Virus record (IMG/VR): IMGVR_UViG_3300025896_000127
Span: 1 to 30,924 of that record
DNA length: 30,924 nucleotides
Reading direction: 5' to 3' (one strand)
DNA from: a virus
Made by a program: the position numbers and the translations under genes. A model generated the notes under the pieces. It searched no databases. It was not told where the DNA came from and was given only the letters and a program-made list of their open reading frames with translations. Shown here piece after piece: positions 13,927-22,267 of the stretch. Each line of letters starts with the position of its first letter. Within the stretch, counting starts at the first letter, position 1.

Positions 13927-14265
13927 ATGGCGACCGCCCTTCCCATCTACTCGCCGGAATGGATCTTCAAGTCCTTGGTGTCTGACCGCCTCGCCGGGCT
14001 GGTGACGCAGGTTCTGACGGGCCTGGCAACCTACGACCCGCCGAACGTGGCGAGCGGGGCGGCAACGCCGATCACGACGGTCACGGTGACGGGTGCTGTG
14101 GTGGGCTATCCTGTTTGGGCGACCTTCTCTCTGGACGTGCAGGGCCTCGCGCTCAATGCATGGGTGAGCGCCGCCAATACCGTGTCGGTCAACTTCCTGA
14201 ACCTGACGGGCGGCGCCATTAACCTCGCGAGCGGCACGCTCACGGCCTATGTGGTGGTGCCCTGA
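13927..14265 (+). CDS. Small beta-rich tail/head-completion protein
   Basis: This 112-residue protein starts directly after the adaptor stop. Residues ~45-112 form a repeating beta pattern (TTVTVTGAVVGYPVWATF ... GLALNAWVSAANTVSVNF ... TGGAINLASGTLTAYVVVP). This phrase recurs in small phage virion proteins, sometimes as an appended domain. It lies between adaptor and tail hub genes and overlaps the hub gene by one base (TGATG). Probably structural; exact role unknown. Confidence 0.7.
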   Translation: MATALPIYSPEWIFKSLVSDRLAGLVTQVLTGLATYDPPNVASGAATPITTVTVTGAVVGYPVWATFSLDVQGLALNAWVSAANTVSVNFLNLTGGAINLASGTLTAYVVVP

Positions 14266-15812
14266 TGTTCGCGCCCGCCGTCGCCGATCGACGTTTCGCC
14301 GGCAAGCGTGCCGTCGCCACGGCTTACAATCTTCCGGCTCCTGTCAACGGCCTGAACGCCCGAGACGGCTATTCGGACATGAAACCCGACGATGCGCTAA
14401 CGCTCGTCAACGTGTTCCCCGAAGCCAACTATGTGGCCGTGCGGAAGGGCTACACGTCATGGGCGACGGGCATGACCAACCCCATCCGCACGCTGATGAC
14501 CTATTACGGCCTGACGGGCGCGGACAAGCTATTTGCCTGCGAAAGCACGAAGATTTGGGACGCGACGGCCTCGGGCGCGGCTACCTCCGTCGTGACGGGC
14601 CTCGGCAGCGCCGATTGGCAATGGACCAACATCAAGACGCCGGGCGGCGCCTATCTGATCTGCTGCAACGGCACGGACTCGGTACGCAGCTTCGACGGCA
14701 CGACATGGGCAACGCCGGCCATCACCGTGGTTACGTCCTCGACGCTCTGCAACGTGTTCCAGTTCAAGCAGCGCCTTTGGTTCGTCCAGAACAACAGCCT
14801 CTCGCTCTGGTACCTGGGCACGCAGGCCATTGCGGGCGCGGCCTCCGAGTTCCCGCTGGGATCGGTGTTCCGCAAGGGCGGCTACATCGTGGCGGCCGGG
14901 TCGTTTTCCCGCGATTCGGGCGACGGTGCCGACGATTACCTGGCCGTTATCACCAGCAATGGCGAAATCGCCGTCTATCAGGGCACCGACCCGACCTCGG
15001 CCAATACCTTCGCCCTTTCCGGCATCTTCAATACGGCGGCGCCCATCGGCCGGCGGTGCATGGCGCGGCTTAATGGTGATCTTTCCATCGTCACGGCGAA
15101 CGGCGTCATGAGCATGAACGCGCTGCTGGAATTTGGGCGGGAATCCGACCAGAAAGCGGCGATCACGGCGCGAATACAGACGCTCTTCAGCCAGTATGCC
15201 AGCGACTACAGTTCGCTTTTCGGTTGGCAGGTGATGACCTACCCGAAGGCGCGCTATCTGATCGTGAATGTCCCGATGATTGCCAACACGACGGCGGGCC
15301 AGCTCGTGATGAATACAATTACGGGCGCATGGTGCCAATTCTCCAACATGAATACGAACTGTTGGGGGGCGGCGAACGGCGCGCTTTACTTCGCGGGCAA
15401 CGCTGGCGTCGTCTACACCGCAGACGTGGGCTATCAGGACAACGGGAGCCAGATCAACTGGGAAGTCCGCACGTCATGGCAACAGCCGGGCGGGGCACGA
15501 AACAAGCTGTTCAAGATGGTTCGGCCCGTCATGCTCACCGGTTCGGGCGTGGCGTTCGGCATCGAGGTAAACACCGATTTTGACACCACTACGGTTTTGA
15601 CCGGCTCGATCTCGGCCACCGCCGTTACGGGCAATGCGTGGCCCTGGACGTGGCCGGGCACATGGGGCGGGACGAATGTTCTGGACGCCCGGTGGCAGTC
15701 GGTAGGATCGATCGGCACATGGGCGGCCGTGCATATGGTTGGCGCTACGCGCGGCGGTGCCTGTCAGATCAACTCTTTCGATTTGCTCGCGGAGCGCGGA
15801 GGCGTCCTGTGA
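14265..15812 (+). CDS. Tail hub protein, P22 gp10-like (DNA stabilisation)
   Basis: This is a 515-residue beta-rich protein at the position of P22 gp10 (472 residues). It binds below the adaptor to close the portal channel and hold packaged DNA. Family-like phrases include PVNGLNARDGYSDMKPDDA near the N-terminus, VNVFPEANYVAVRKGY, repeated propeller-like blades of the type FKQRLWFVQNNSLSLWYLG, and a late block around NCWGAANGALYFAGNAGVVY. The protein ends at TGA 15810-15812, overlapping the GTG of the acetyltransferase gene. Confidence 0.82.
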   Translation: MFAPAVADRRFAGKRAVATAYNLPAPVNGLNARDGYSDMKPDDALTLVNVFPEANYVAVRKGYTSWATGMTNPIRTLMTYYGLTGADKLFACESTKIWDATASGAATSVVTGLGSADWQWTNIKTPGGAYLICCNGTDSVRSFDGTTWATPAITVVTSSTLCNVFQFKQRLWFVQNNSLSLWYLGTQAIAGAASEFPLGSVFRKGGYIVAAGSFSRDSGDGADDYLAVITSNGEIAVYQGTDPTSANTFALSGIFNTAAPIGRRCMARLNGDLSIVTANGVMSMNALLEFGRESDQKAAITARIQTLFSQYASDYSSLFGWQVMTYPKARYLIVNVPMIANTTAGQLVMNTITGAWCQFSNMNTNCWGAANGALYFAGNAGVVYTADVGYQDNGSQINWEVRTSWQQPGGARNKLFKMVRPVMLTGSGVAFGIEVNTDFDTTTVLTGSISATAVTGNAWPWTWPGTWGGTNVLDARWQSVGSIGTWAAVHMVGATRGGACQINSFDLLAERGGVL

Positions 15813-16270
15813 GGCGCACGCTGCTGACCGGACAGGAGTCGGCGGTTCTTAAATTCGTGGCCGACCTGTCGCCGATCGAGCGGCCGGTGTGGCGGGACGT
15901 GGCTGGCGCCTTTGGGGTGCTGCGCGAGGACGGCGCCATGATAGCGGGGGTTGTGTTTTCCAACCATCGCCCGGAATTTTCGACGTTGGAATTGAGCGCG
16001 GCAAGTGTTACGATGCACGCATTCAGCATCGGCATCGTATCCGCCTTGGGCGACTACGCTTTCCGACAGCTCTCCACAAATCGAGTTTGGGCGAGAACTT
16101 CCACGGCGAACCGGCGCGCACGCGCCATGCTTCGCGGCCTCGGGTTCACCGAGGAGGGCGTTCAAGCCTGCCACTACGGGCCTAAATCGCACGCGGTCAT
16201 CGCGCGCCTTCTACGGTCGGAGTGGGAACGTCGGAAAATCCGCACCGAAGAGGTGCGGCGGGCAGCTTAA
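15809..16270 (+). CDS. GNAT-family N-acetyltransferase
   Basis: This 153-residue protein starts at GTG 15809 (GTGA overlap). It has a GNAT acetyl-CoA-binding fold: a core strand and loop (REDGAMIAGVVFSN), then the diagnostic C-terminal element RVWARTSTANRRARAMLRGLGFTEEG, where the N-x-R-[AS]-xxx-LxxLGF pattern binds acetyl-CoA. The substrate is unknown. GNAT genes inside tail operons are recurrent in alphaproteobacterial podophages, and a virion protein or a host target could be acetylated. An in-frame ATG at 15638 would overlap the hub gene by 175 bases and is rejected. Confidence 0.82.
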   Translation: MRRTLLTGQESAVLKFVADLSPIERPVWRDVAGAFGVLREDGAMIAGVVFSNHRPEFSTLELSAASVTMHAFSIGIVSALGDYAFRQLSTNRVWARTSTANRRARAMLRGLGFTEEGVQACHYGPKSHAVIARLLRSEWERRKIRTEEVRRAA

Positions 16271-16271
16271 A

Positions 16272-17138
16272 ATGCAAAGTGGCGGCGGCAGCGCCCCCAA
16301 GTTTGACGCCGAAAAGGCGGCGAACGACCAGAAGAATACCAATGTCGCGACGGGCATTTCCAACGCCTATCTGGGCAACACCAATCAGGTGACGCCCTAC
16401 GGCAACCTGACGTATGAGCAGACCGGCACGGCGAGCATAGACGGCCGGGACATTCCCCGGTTTACCGCCACGCAGACGCTCAGTCCCTCGCAGCAGGCGA
16501 TCTACGACAAGACGACGGGATTGCAAAGCCGGGCGCTCGACACCGCCGGCAACGTGCTGGGCAGCGTCAACAATTCGGTCAACACGCCGCTCAACTACGA
16601 CGGGCTGCCGCAACTCCCGCAGGACCAGACCCAGCTTCGCAACGATGCGTATAGCGCGCTGACGGCTCGATCGACGGAGGATCTGAACCGGCAGACCGAC
16701 ATGCAAAAGACGCAGCTTGCCAACCAGGGCGTAGCGGCAGGATCGGAAGCCTACAACAACGCCATGATCCCGTTGGAGCGGGCGCGGGTGGACGCCTCCA
16801 ACCAGGCCACGATCAACGCCGGCAACATCGCGGGCCAGAACCTCCAGCAGGGACAGACGCTCCGCAACCAGGGCATTCAGGAGCGGACCTCGATCCGTAA
16901 CCAGCCCCTACAGGACTATCAGGCCTTGCAGGGCTTCGGGGGCGGCGTGACGCAACCGACGTGGGCGACGCCGACGCAGGCGCAAATTCCCACAACCGAT
17001 GTGACCTCGCCGCAGATCGCGGCCTATCAGGGACAGGTCAACGCCTACAATCAGGATCGTAGCGCCGGCAACGCGGCGATGGGCGGCCTGTTCGGACTGG
17101 GCGGCTCCGCCCTCATGGCTGGGGCGATGTTCGCATGA
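16272..17138 (+). CDS. Virion-associated protein (internal or tail protein, putative)
   Basis: This is a 288-residue Gln/Asn/Ala-rich protein. It begins with a Gly/Ser stretch and contains NTNQVTPYGNLTYEQTG, a phrase common in podophage internal or tail proteins encoded next to ejection proteins. The middle is long-helical with Gln-rich heptads (LANQGVAAGSEAYNNAM, GQNLQQGQTLRNQGIQ). The C-terminus is Gly/Ala-rich and hydrophobic (MGGLFGLGGSALMAGAMF), like a membrane-interacting end. Together with context this suggests a small ejection protein, comparable in position to P22 gp7/gp14. It starts one base after the acetyltransferase stop. Confidence 0.65.
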   Translation: MQSGGGSAPKFDAEKAANDQKNTNVATGISNAYLGNTNQVTPYGNLTYEQTGTASIDGRDIPRFTATQTLSPSQQAIYDKTTGLQSRALDTAGNVLGSVNNSVNTPLNYDGLPQLPQDQTQLRNDAYSALTARSTEDLNRQTDMQKTQLANQGVAAGSEAYNNAMIPLERARVDASNQATINAGNIAGQNLQQGQTLRNQGIQERTSIRNQPLQDYQALQGFGGGVTQPTWATPTQAQIPTTDVTSPQIAAYQGQVNAYNQDRSAGNAAMGGLFGLGGSALMAGAMFA

Positions 17139-17144
17139 TCGCCC
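17122..17144. terminator. GC-rich hairpin between convergent stop codons
   Basis: GGGCGAT (17122-17128) pairs with ATCGCCC (17138-17144) around a 9-base loop. The hairpin sits exactly where the plus-strand virion gene and the minus-strand lipoprotein gene meet. There is no T-run on either side, so it is a weak or accessory terminator candidate, possibly protecting mRNA ends. Confidence 0.35.
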
Positions 17145-17644
17145 TAGTCGCCTTGGCACTTCACCTTGTACTTGGTGCCGATCGACCGGCAGATGAACTG
17201 CGCGTCGTAGATCATCGCCTCAACCTGCGGCCGATCCCGGAACATCACGACGGTATTGTTGGCGGTCGGGTAGGTCCACGCATAAGCCGCGCCTGGATAG
17301 CTGATCGTATTGGAACTGCCGGAGATCGAATTGCCGTAAATCGAAGCGCTGCCGCTGGTGGTGCTGTATCCCGGCACAGTGACGACTCCTCCCGCATTGG
17401 CTCGCACGGCAGCGCCAGCAAATCCAAAATAACGGAAGCCGTTTTTAGTGGCGAGTTCGGCGCTTCGCAGCAAGGCAAAGTCCTGCGTTTGCTCCTGCGA
17501 GGTGTAGCCGTTTCCGGTGAAGGACACGCGCCAGATGTTGGGGGCAAGTTGGGTTTCCTCGTAGCCGCCAGCGAGGCCGCTGGGGCCGTATGGGGTACTG
17601 CATCCCGCAAGGGTTGCAAGCAGCATGACCATGAATAGTCGCAT
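17144..17644 (-). CDS. CC0125/CC1285-type lipoprotein (lysogenic-conversion candidate)
   Basis: This 166-residue protein is encoded against the direction of the whole late operon. The N-terminus MRLFMVMLLATLAGC is a lipoprotein signal with lipobox LAGC (lipidated Cys15). The mature part starts with PYGPSGLAGGYEETQLAPN, then WRVSFTGNGYTSQEQTQDFALLRSAELATKNGFRYF. This is the pattern of the CC0125/CC1285 lipoprotein family of alphaproteobacteria. A near-perfect GAGGAG (complement of 17650-17655) lies 5 bases from the ATG, and a promoter-like pair lies further upstream. Opposite strand, own ribosome site and own promoter are hallmarks of a moron, a gene the prophage expresses to alter the host envelope. 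Confidence 0.85.
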   Translation of the reverse strand: MRLFMVMLLATLAGCSTPYGPSGLAGGYEETQLAPNIWRVSFTGNGYTSQEQTQDFALLRSAELATKNGFRYFGFAGAAVRANAGGVVTVPGYSTTSGSASIYGNSISGSSNTISYPGAAYAWTYPTANNTVVMFRDRPQVEAMIYDAQFICRSIGTKYKVKCQGD

Positions 17645-18368
17645 GATTTCTCCTCTGCCCCTGCACGGGAATATCGCCCTTCAATTCAGCGGAGGCAAGG
17701 ATAGCCTCGCGCTCGTCCATCTGTTCAGGAACGATTGGGACCGAATCACGGTCTATCACGTCGATACCGGGGATTTGCTGCCGGAAGTCCGCGAGATTGT
17801 GGACGACGTGGCCGCAATGGTGCCGCGCTTTGTCCGCATTTCCTCCGATTCGCGGGCATGGGGAGCCATCCACGGCCTGCCGAGCGATCTTGTGCCCTGC
17901 ACCGGAACGCCGCCTGCAATCCTGATGGGAAGCCCGACGCGCATTTCCGGGCGCTATGAGTGCTGCGGTCATAATCTGTGGCTGCCGATGCACGCCCGCA
18001 TGGTGGCCGACGGGGTAACGCTTGCCATTCGCGGCACCAAGCGCTGCGACATGGCAAAGCTGCCGGCTGTCAGCGGCGACCAGACGCTTGGCTATGAGTT
18101 GCGGCTGCCGATCGAGGACTGGTCACACGATGACGTGTTTGCCTATCTCCGCGAGGTTGGCGCTCCGATCTGCCGCGTCTACGAAAGCAACGTCAACGCG
18201 CCGGAATGTGCGACATGCCCGGCCTGGTGGAGCGAAGGGCGGGGGGCTTACCTCGCCAAGTACCATCCCGATCTGCACGCGGCCTATCGCGCAAAACTCG
18301 CCATCGTGGGGGCCGAAATCGCGCCTCTGTACGCCGACCTTCAGCGGGAGGTGATGCATGGCCAGTAA
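17643..18368 (+). CDS. PP-loop / PAPS-reductase-family enzyme
   Basis: This protein of about 241 residues has the adenylating PP-loop ALQFSGGKDSLALVHLF at residues 12-28, the core of PAPS reductase/sulfotransferase, DndC and tRNA-thiolation-type ATP pyrophosphatases. Further elements are YHVDTGDLLPEV, RGTKRCDMAKLP, and LPIEDWSHDDVFAYL, a conserved W-x-x-x-D-V-F block of this superfamily. The CysH C-terminal ECGLH motif is absent. Instead there are ECCGH (mid-protein) and ECATCPAWW near residue 194, a CxxC that may bind metal or an Fe-S cluster. So it is probably not a true sulfate-assimilation reductase. No good ribosome site precedes ATG 17643; ATG 17625 (with a distant AAGGG) is an alternative start. 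Either way it overlaps the divergent lipoprotein gene. Confidence 0.85.
   Translation: MISPLPLHGNIALQFSGGKDSLALVHLFRNDWDRITVYHVDTGDLLPEVREIVDDVAAMVPRFVRISSDSRAWGAIHGLPSDLVPCTGTPPAILMGSPTRISGRYECCGHNLWLPMHARMVADGVTLAIRGTKRCDMAKLPAVSGDQTLGYELRLPIEDWSHDDVFAYLREVGAPICRVYESNVNAPECATCPAWWSEGRGAYLAKYHPDLHAAYRAKLAIVGAEIAPLYADLQREVMHGQ
17670..17698 (-). promoter_or_regulatory. Candidate promoter of the lipoprotein gene
   Basis: Read on the minus strand, TTGCCT (complement of 17693-17698) and GATATT (complement of 17670-17675) are separated by 17 bases and lie upstream of the strong ribosome binding site. Matches to sigma-70 consensus are only moderate (3/6 and 4/6). The site lies within the plus-strand PP-loop gene. 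Confidence 0.3.
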
Positions 18369-20175
18369 GCTCGCAGACTATCTTCTCGAAAATCCGATCT
18401 ATGCGGTCGGACAGCGCGCATCGGCGCAAGGATCGTCAACCGCGCCTGTTCAGTCGCCGCTGGAAGGCCTCGCGCGGGCGCTGCAAGGCGGCATTGGCGG
18501 CCTCACGCAAGGCTACGGGCTGGCGCAAGCCAAGCAGGAGCAGGGCGCCGACCAGACCGCGCTCGCGCAGGCGATGCAGCTCTACACGACCGATCCGGCC
18601 GCCGCGCGCAAGATACTGGCAAGCCGCCCGAACCTGTCCGACACGGCGGCGGCGATGCTGGCGCAAGACGTGGGCTTTGAGCGCCAAAAGGGCCTGATCG
18701 ACTACAAATCGAAGAAAGAGGAAGAGGACCAGGCCCGCACGATGCAGGCTTGGGGCCTCACGCCTCCGGGCGCAACGCCTGCCGGTGGCGGAAATACGCA
18801 GGTTGCCGGAGGTGTGCCGCCGGCACAGGCCAAAGCCGAGGCGCAAAAGCAAATTCAGTATCTCGTCAACGTCCACAACATCCCGCCTGAGTTGGCGACA
18901 ACGATGGTCGGCAATCTCTATCAGGAGAGCGGCTTCAACCCGAATGCCGTGCATGATGGCGGCACGGGATACGGCATGGGCGGTTGGCGCAATGAGCGCC
19001 GCTCGTCTCTGGTCAACGAGGCGCAGGCGCGCGGCGAAGACCCGTCAAACCCTACCGCCCAACTTGATTTTTACGCCAACGAGTTCAAGACGCGGCCCGA
19101 ATACCAGCAGGCCCTCCAGGCAAAGACCCCGGAGGCGCGGCAGGCTGCAATGATGACCTATTTCCGGCCGGCAGGGTACACACCACAAAACCCGCAGGGC
19201 GGTCACGGCTTCAACAACCGCGTGCAGTACGCGCAGCAATTTTCGCCGCAAGTCGTGCAAGGCTCAGCAGACGGGCAGATGCAGCCGCCCCCGCAAGCAC
19301 TCAACGCGCCGGCACCGCAGGCGAACGGCGAGACGATCAACTATCAGGGCCTCCAGCTTCCTAAGGCGGAAGTAACGGCGGCCATGATGATCCCCGACAA
19401 GGTGAAGCGCCAGGAAGCGCTGCTGAAGATCATCACAGACGGCGGCAAGCAGCAGCGCGGCCCCGACGCGGGCACGGCGGCCGGCGACGTTCACATTCTG
19501 ACCAAGGGCGACCCGTCGTCTCCCGAGTATCACGCCGCCTACAATCGTATTGCCGAGCCCAAGCAGGCCGCCAATGGCCAGCTTCTTCAGCCCGACATGC
19601 GCGCCTATCGCCGGCCGGAGATCGTCGGCGCGCAAACGGACGGCAACGTGGAGCCGCGCGTGATCGACACGCCGGCCTCGCGCTTTCAGATGAGCGGCAA
19701 ACTTGCGGACGACTTCAACCAGCTTAAATCAGTGAAGGACTACCGCGAGGTCGTGCCGATCTTCCAGTCGATGCAGGAAGCGGCAACGCAGAACAACCGC
19801 GTGGCCGACCTCAACCTTGTGTATGGCCTCGCCAAGCTGTTCGACCCGACCTCGGTTGTCCGCGAGGGCGAACAGATCATGGTGAAAAACGCGCAGGGCC
19901 TGCCGGATCAGGTCAAGGGTTGGATCAGCGCGTTCCAGGGCGGCAGCGGTTTCCCGCCCGAACAGCGCGCTCGCATCATGGAGCAGGCCGCAAGCCGCGT
20001 GAATGCCTACAAGGCGCAGTACGACGGCATCGCAGCGCAGTTCACCGAACGCGCCAAGCGTTACGGCCTCGATCCGAAGGACGTGCTGACGACGCCGAGC
20101 CAGCCGCAGCAGCCCGCACAGGGCGCGGCGGGCAGCGTCCCGGTCTACGACATCAACGGAAAGCGCATCAAGTGA
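18358..20175 (+). CDS. Ejection/internal virion protein with tail-lysozyme domain
   Basis: This is a 605-residue protein. Residues ~165-290 match the phage tail lysozyme pattern: LVNVHNIPPELATTMVGNLYQESGFNP (candidate catalytic Glu190), then NAVHDGGTGYGMGGWRNERRSSL, then AQLDFYANEF and a late GGHGFNNRVQYA. It likely cuts peptidoglycan during DNA injection. The N-terminal ~130 residues are helical and Gln/Ala-rich, and the C-terminal ~300 residues are helical and probably form part of the ejection channel. The ATG overlaps the PP-loop gene by 11 bases, and the end overlaps the next GTG by 4 bases. Role comparable to P22 gp16/gp20-type ejection proteins, by position. Confidence 0.82.
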   Translation: MASKLADYLLENPIYAVGQRASAQGSSTAPVQSPLEGLARALQGGIGGLTQGYGLAQAKQEQGADQTALAQAMQLYTTDPAAARKILASRPNLSDTAAAMLAQDVGFERQKGLIDYKSKKEEEDQARTMQAWGLTPPGATPAGGGNTQVAGGVPPAQAKAEAQKQIQYLVNVHNIPPELATTMVGNLYQESGFNPNAVHDGGTGYGMGGWRNERRSSLVNEAQARGEDPSNPTAQLDFYANEFKTRPEYQQALQAKTPEARQAAMMTYFRPAGYTPQNPQGGHGFNNRVQYAQQFSPQVVQGSADGQMQPPPQALNAPAPQANGETINYQGLQLPKAEVTAAMMIPDKVKRQEALLKIITDGGKQQRGPDAGTAAGDVHILTKGDPSSPEYHAAYNRIAEPKQAANGQLLQPDMRAYRRPEIVGAQTDGNVEPRVIDTPASRFQMSGKLADDFNQLKSVKDYREVVPIFQSMQEAATQNNRVADLNLVYGLAKLFDPTSVVREGEQIMVKNAQGLPDQVKGWISAFQGGSGFPPEQRARIMEQAASRVNAYKAQYDGIAAQFTERAKRYGLDPKDVLTTPSQPQQPAQGAAGSVPVYDINGKRIK

Positions 20176-22259
20176 GCGACGTTTTCCAAATCCAGCTTCC
20201 CGATGGCCGGGTGGTGGGCATCCAGGCGGGTTCTCCGCAGGAAGCCGCCCAAGGCGCGCGGAACATCGTCGCGCGGGAGAAGGGCGAGAAAACCGGCAAG
20301 GAGGCAAGCGGCCTCGGGTTTGTCGATAACCTCGCCCGGCAGGCGGCCAACGGCGTGACCTTTGGCTATGCCGACGAGATCACGGCGGCCCTGGACGCGG
20401 CAACGCATGGCCTCCTTGGCCGTGGTGCGCCGGGTGAAAACTTCAGCGACCGTTACGACCAGAACCTCGCCGCCACACGCGGGCAAGACAAGTCATTCTC
20501 CGAACAGAATCCGATCTCCGCAGGCACCGCCAACATCGCCGGCAACATCGCAACGTCCGTGGCCGCCCTTCCGGCCGCCGCAACTGCAATGGGGCCTAGC
20601 CTCCTCGGCAACGCCGTCAAGATGGGAGCCGTAGGCGGTGGCCTTGGTGCCGCGCAGGGCTTTGGCGAGGGCGAGGGTGGCTTTACCGATCGATCCACTC
20701 AGGCCGCCCTTCAGGGTGCCTTGGGGGCCGGAGCGGGCGCTGCCATTCCCTTCGTCGGCGCTGCCGCCAGCCGGGCGCTGGAAACCGCGCCGGGCCGCTA
20801 TGTGTCGGAGCAGATCGTGGCGCCGGCTGCCCGCGTCGTTGGTGGCTTGTTCAAGGGCGGCATCCCCGCCCAATCCCTGTCGGCCGCCGCACCGGACGGA
20901 GCGGCAGGCGCGGGTAATTTCATCAGCAACGCAGCCGATGCCGTGGTTGCCAAGACAGGCAACGTCGCGGAACGTGGTGCTATCGACCGGCTGGCGACCG
21001 CGCTTCAGCGCAGCGGCACCAGCAGTTCGCAGATCGAGGCGCGGCTTTCCCGGATGGGCGAGGGGGCAACCCTGGCCGATACCGAACAGCAGTTCCTGCG
21101 GGAAGCACGCCGCGCCAACACGCTGCCGGGCGAAACATCGACCTATGCCAAGAACGTACTGGAAGCCCGCGACCGCGCTGCGCCGCGCCGCCTGACCTCG
21201 GCTTTCGAGGGTAGCGAATCGCCGCCGTCGACCTTTGCCTTGCGGGGCGACGGGCAGGCCTTCGATCAGAACCTCCGCGCCGTGGGCCAGAAGGTCTATG
21301 GCGACATGGCAGACGCGGGCCTCCGGCAGTCGCCGGAACTGATGGCGATCTATGAAAATCCGGCCGTGGCACAGGCCATCGATCGGGTGATGACGGCAGA
21401 GAAGGCTACCCGCATCGGTACCGACCGCGCGCCGGCCTCTCCCGTCGAGATAATGCACAAGGTCAAGCAGGCCATTTGGGATTTGGGCTTCGACAAGGAA
21501 ACCGCCCGGCCCGGCCCGATGGCGTCGTGGTATCGCGACCTTGGCACGCAGTACATGGACCGCCTGAAGGCCGCCAATCCCAAGCTGGCGGAAGCCGACG
21601 TGCTGTATTCGCAGGCCGCCTCCCTGCCGGAGCATTTCGACGCCGGCCGCGCGTTCCTTGCCAGCGGTACGACCGAAAAGGGAATGAACTCGTCGGCCCC
21701 GGCTCTTGCCGAGCTTCTTTCGGGGGCCAACACGCAGCAGCAGGCCGCCGTGCGCGCGGGTTCGACCAACACCGTCCGCGACCTCACCAGCGGCCGGAAC
21801 GCCATCAACCAGGCGCGCTCCCTGGCGCGCGACGTGACGAACGGCAGCGAAATTCAGGCGCGGTTGACGCAGATCTATGGCCCCGATCAGGCGCGCGAGA
21901 TCATGCGCCGCGCAGAGACGGAAGGCATCTTCGCCAATACCAGCAACGAACTGCTGAAGGGTTCCAAGACGGCCGAAAAGCTATCGGAAGTGATGGATAC
22001 CGGCAACGCAGGCTTCCGCGTCACGCCGGGCGGTGTCACGCCGCGCTTTTTCGAGCGGTTGATGGACATTCCAGAAATGCTCCTGAAGCCGAACGAGGCC
22101 GTTCGGAACCAGATCGGGCGAATGACGCTCAACGCCGACAGCGCGGAGACGCGCCGCATCCTCGCTTTGGCCGAGGAGCTTCTGAAGAAGCGGGCCGGAG
22201 GTGCATCCGGCCGGGTCGGCGCAGCGGCGGGCCTCGCTGAAACACTCATGGGACCATAG
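20172..22259 (+). CDS. Large ejection (internal virion) protein, putative
   Basis: This 695-residue protein starts at GTG 20172 (GTGA overlap). The N-terminal ~20 residues read like a beta domain (FQIQLPDGRVVGIQ). Residues ~45-250 are glycine/alanine-rich hydrophobic helices (GNAVKMGAVGGGLGAAQGFGEG, LGAGAGAAIPFVGAAASR), typical of phage ejection proteins that insert in the host envelope. The C-terminal half is a long helical region with many charged heptads. Adjacent to the lysozyme-bearing ejection protein, it probably forms the trans-envelope channel. No enzymatic motif seen. Confidence 0.7.
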   Translation: MSDVFQIQLPDGRVVGIQAGSPQEAAQGARNIVAREKGEKTGKEASGLGFVDNLARQAANGVTFGYADEITAALDAATHGLLGRGAPGENFSDRYDQNLAATRGQDKSFSEQNPISAGTANIAGNIATSVAALPAAATAMGPSLLGNAVKMGAVGGGLGAAQGFGEGEGGFTDRSTQAALQGALGAGAGAAIPFVGAAASRALETAPGRYVSEQIVAPAARVVGGLFKGGIPAQSLSAAAPDGAAGAGNFISNAADAVVAKTGNVAERGAIDRLATALQRSGTSSSQIEARLSRMGEGATLADTEQQFLREARRANTLPGETSTYAKNVLEARDRAAPRRLTSAFEGSESPPSTFALRGDGQAFDQNLRAVGQKVYGDMADAGLRQSPELMAIYENPAVAQAIDRVMTAEKATRIGTDRAPASPVEIMHKVKQAIWDLGFDKETARPGPMASWYRDLGTQYMDRLKAANPKLAEADVLYSQAASLPEHFDAGRAFLASGTTEKGMNSSAPALAELLSGANTQQQAAVRAGSTNTVRDLTSGRNAINQARSLARDVTNGSEIQARLTQIYGPDQAREIMRRAETEGIFANTSNELLKGSKTAEKLSEVMDTGNAGFRVTPGGVTPRFFERLMDIPEMLLKPNEAVRNQIGRMTLNADSAETRRILALAEELLKKRAGGASGRVGAAAGLAETLMGP

Positions 22260-22267
22260 GAAAGACA

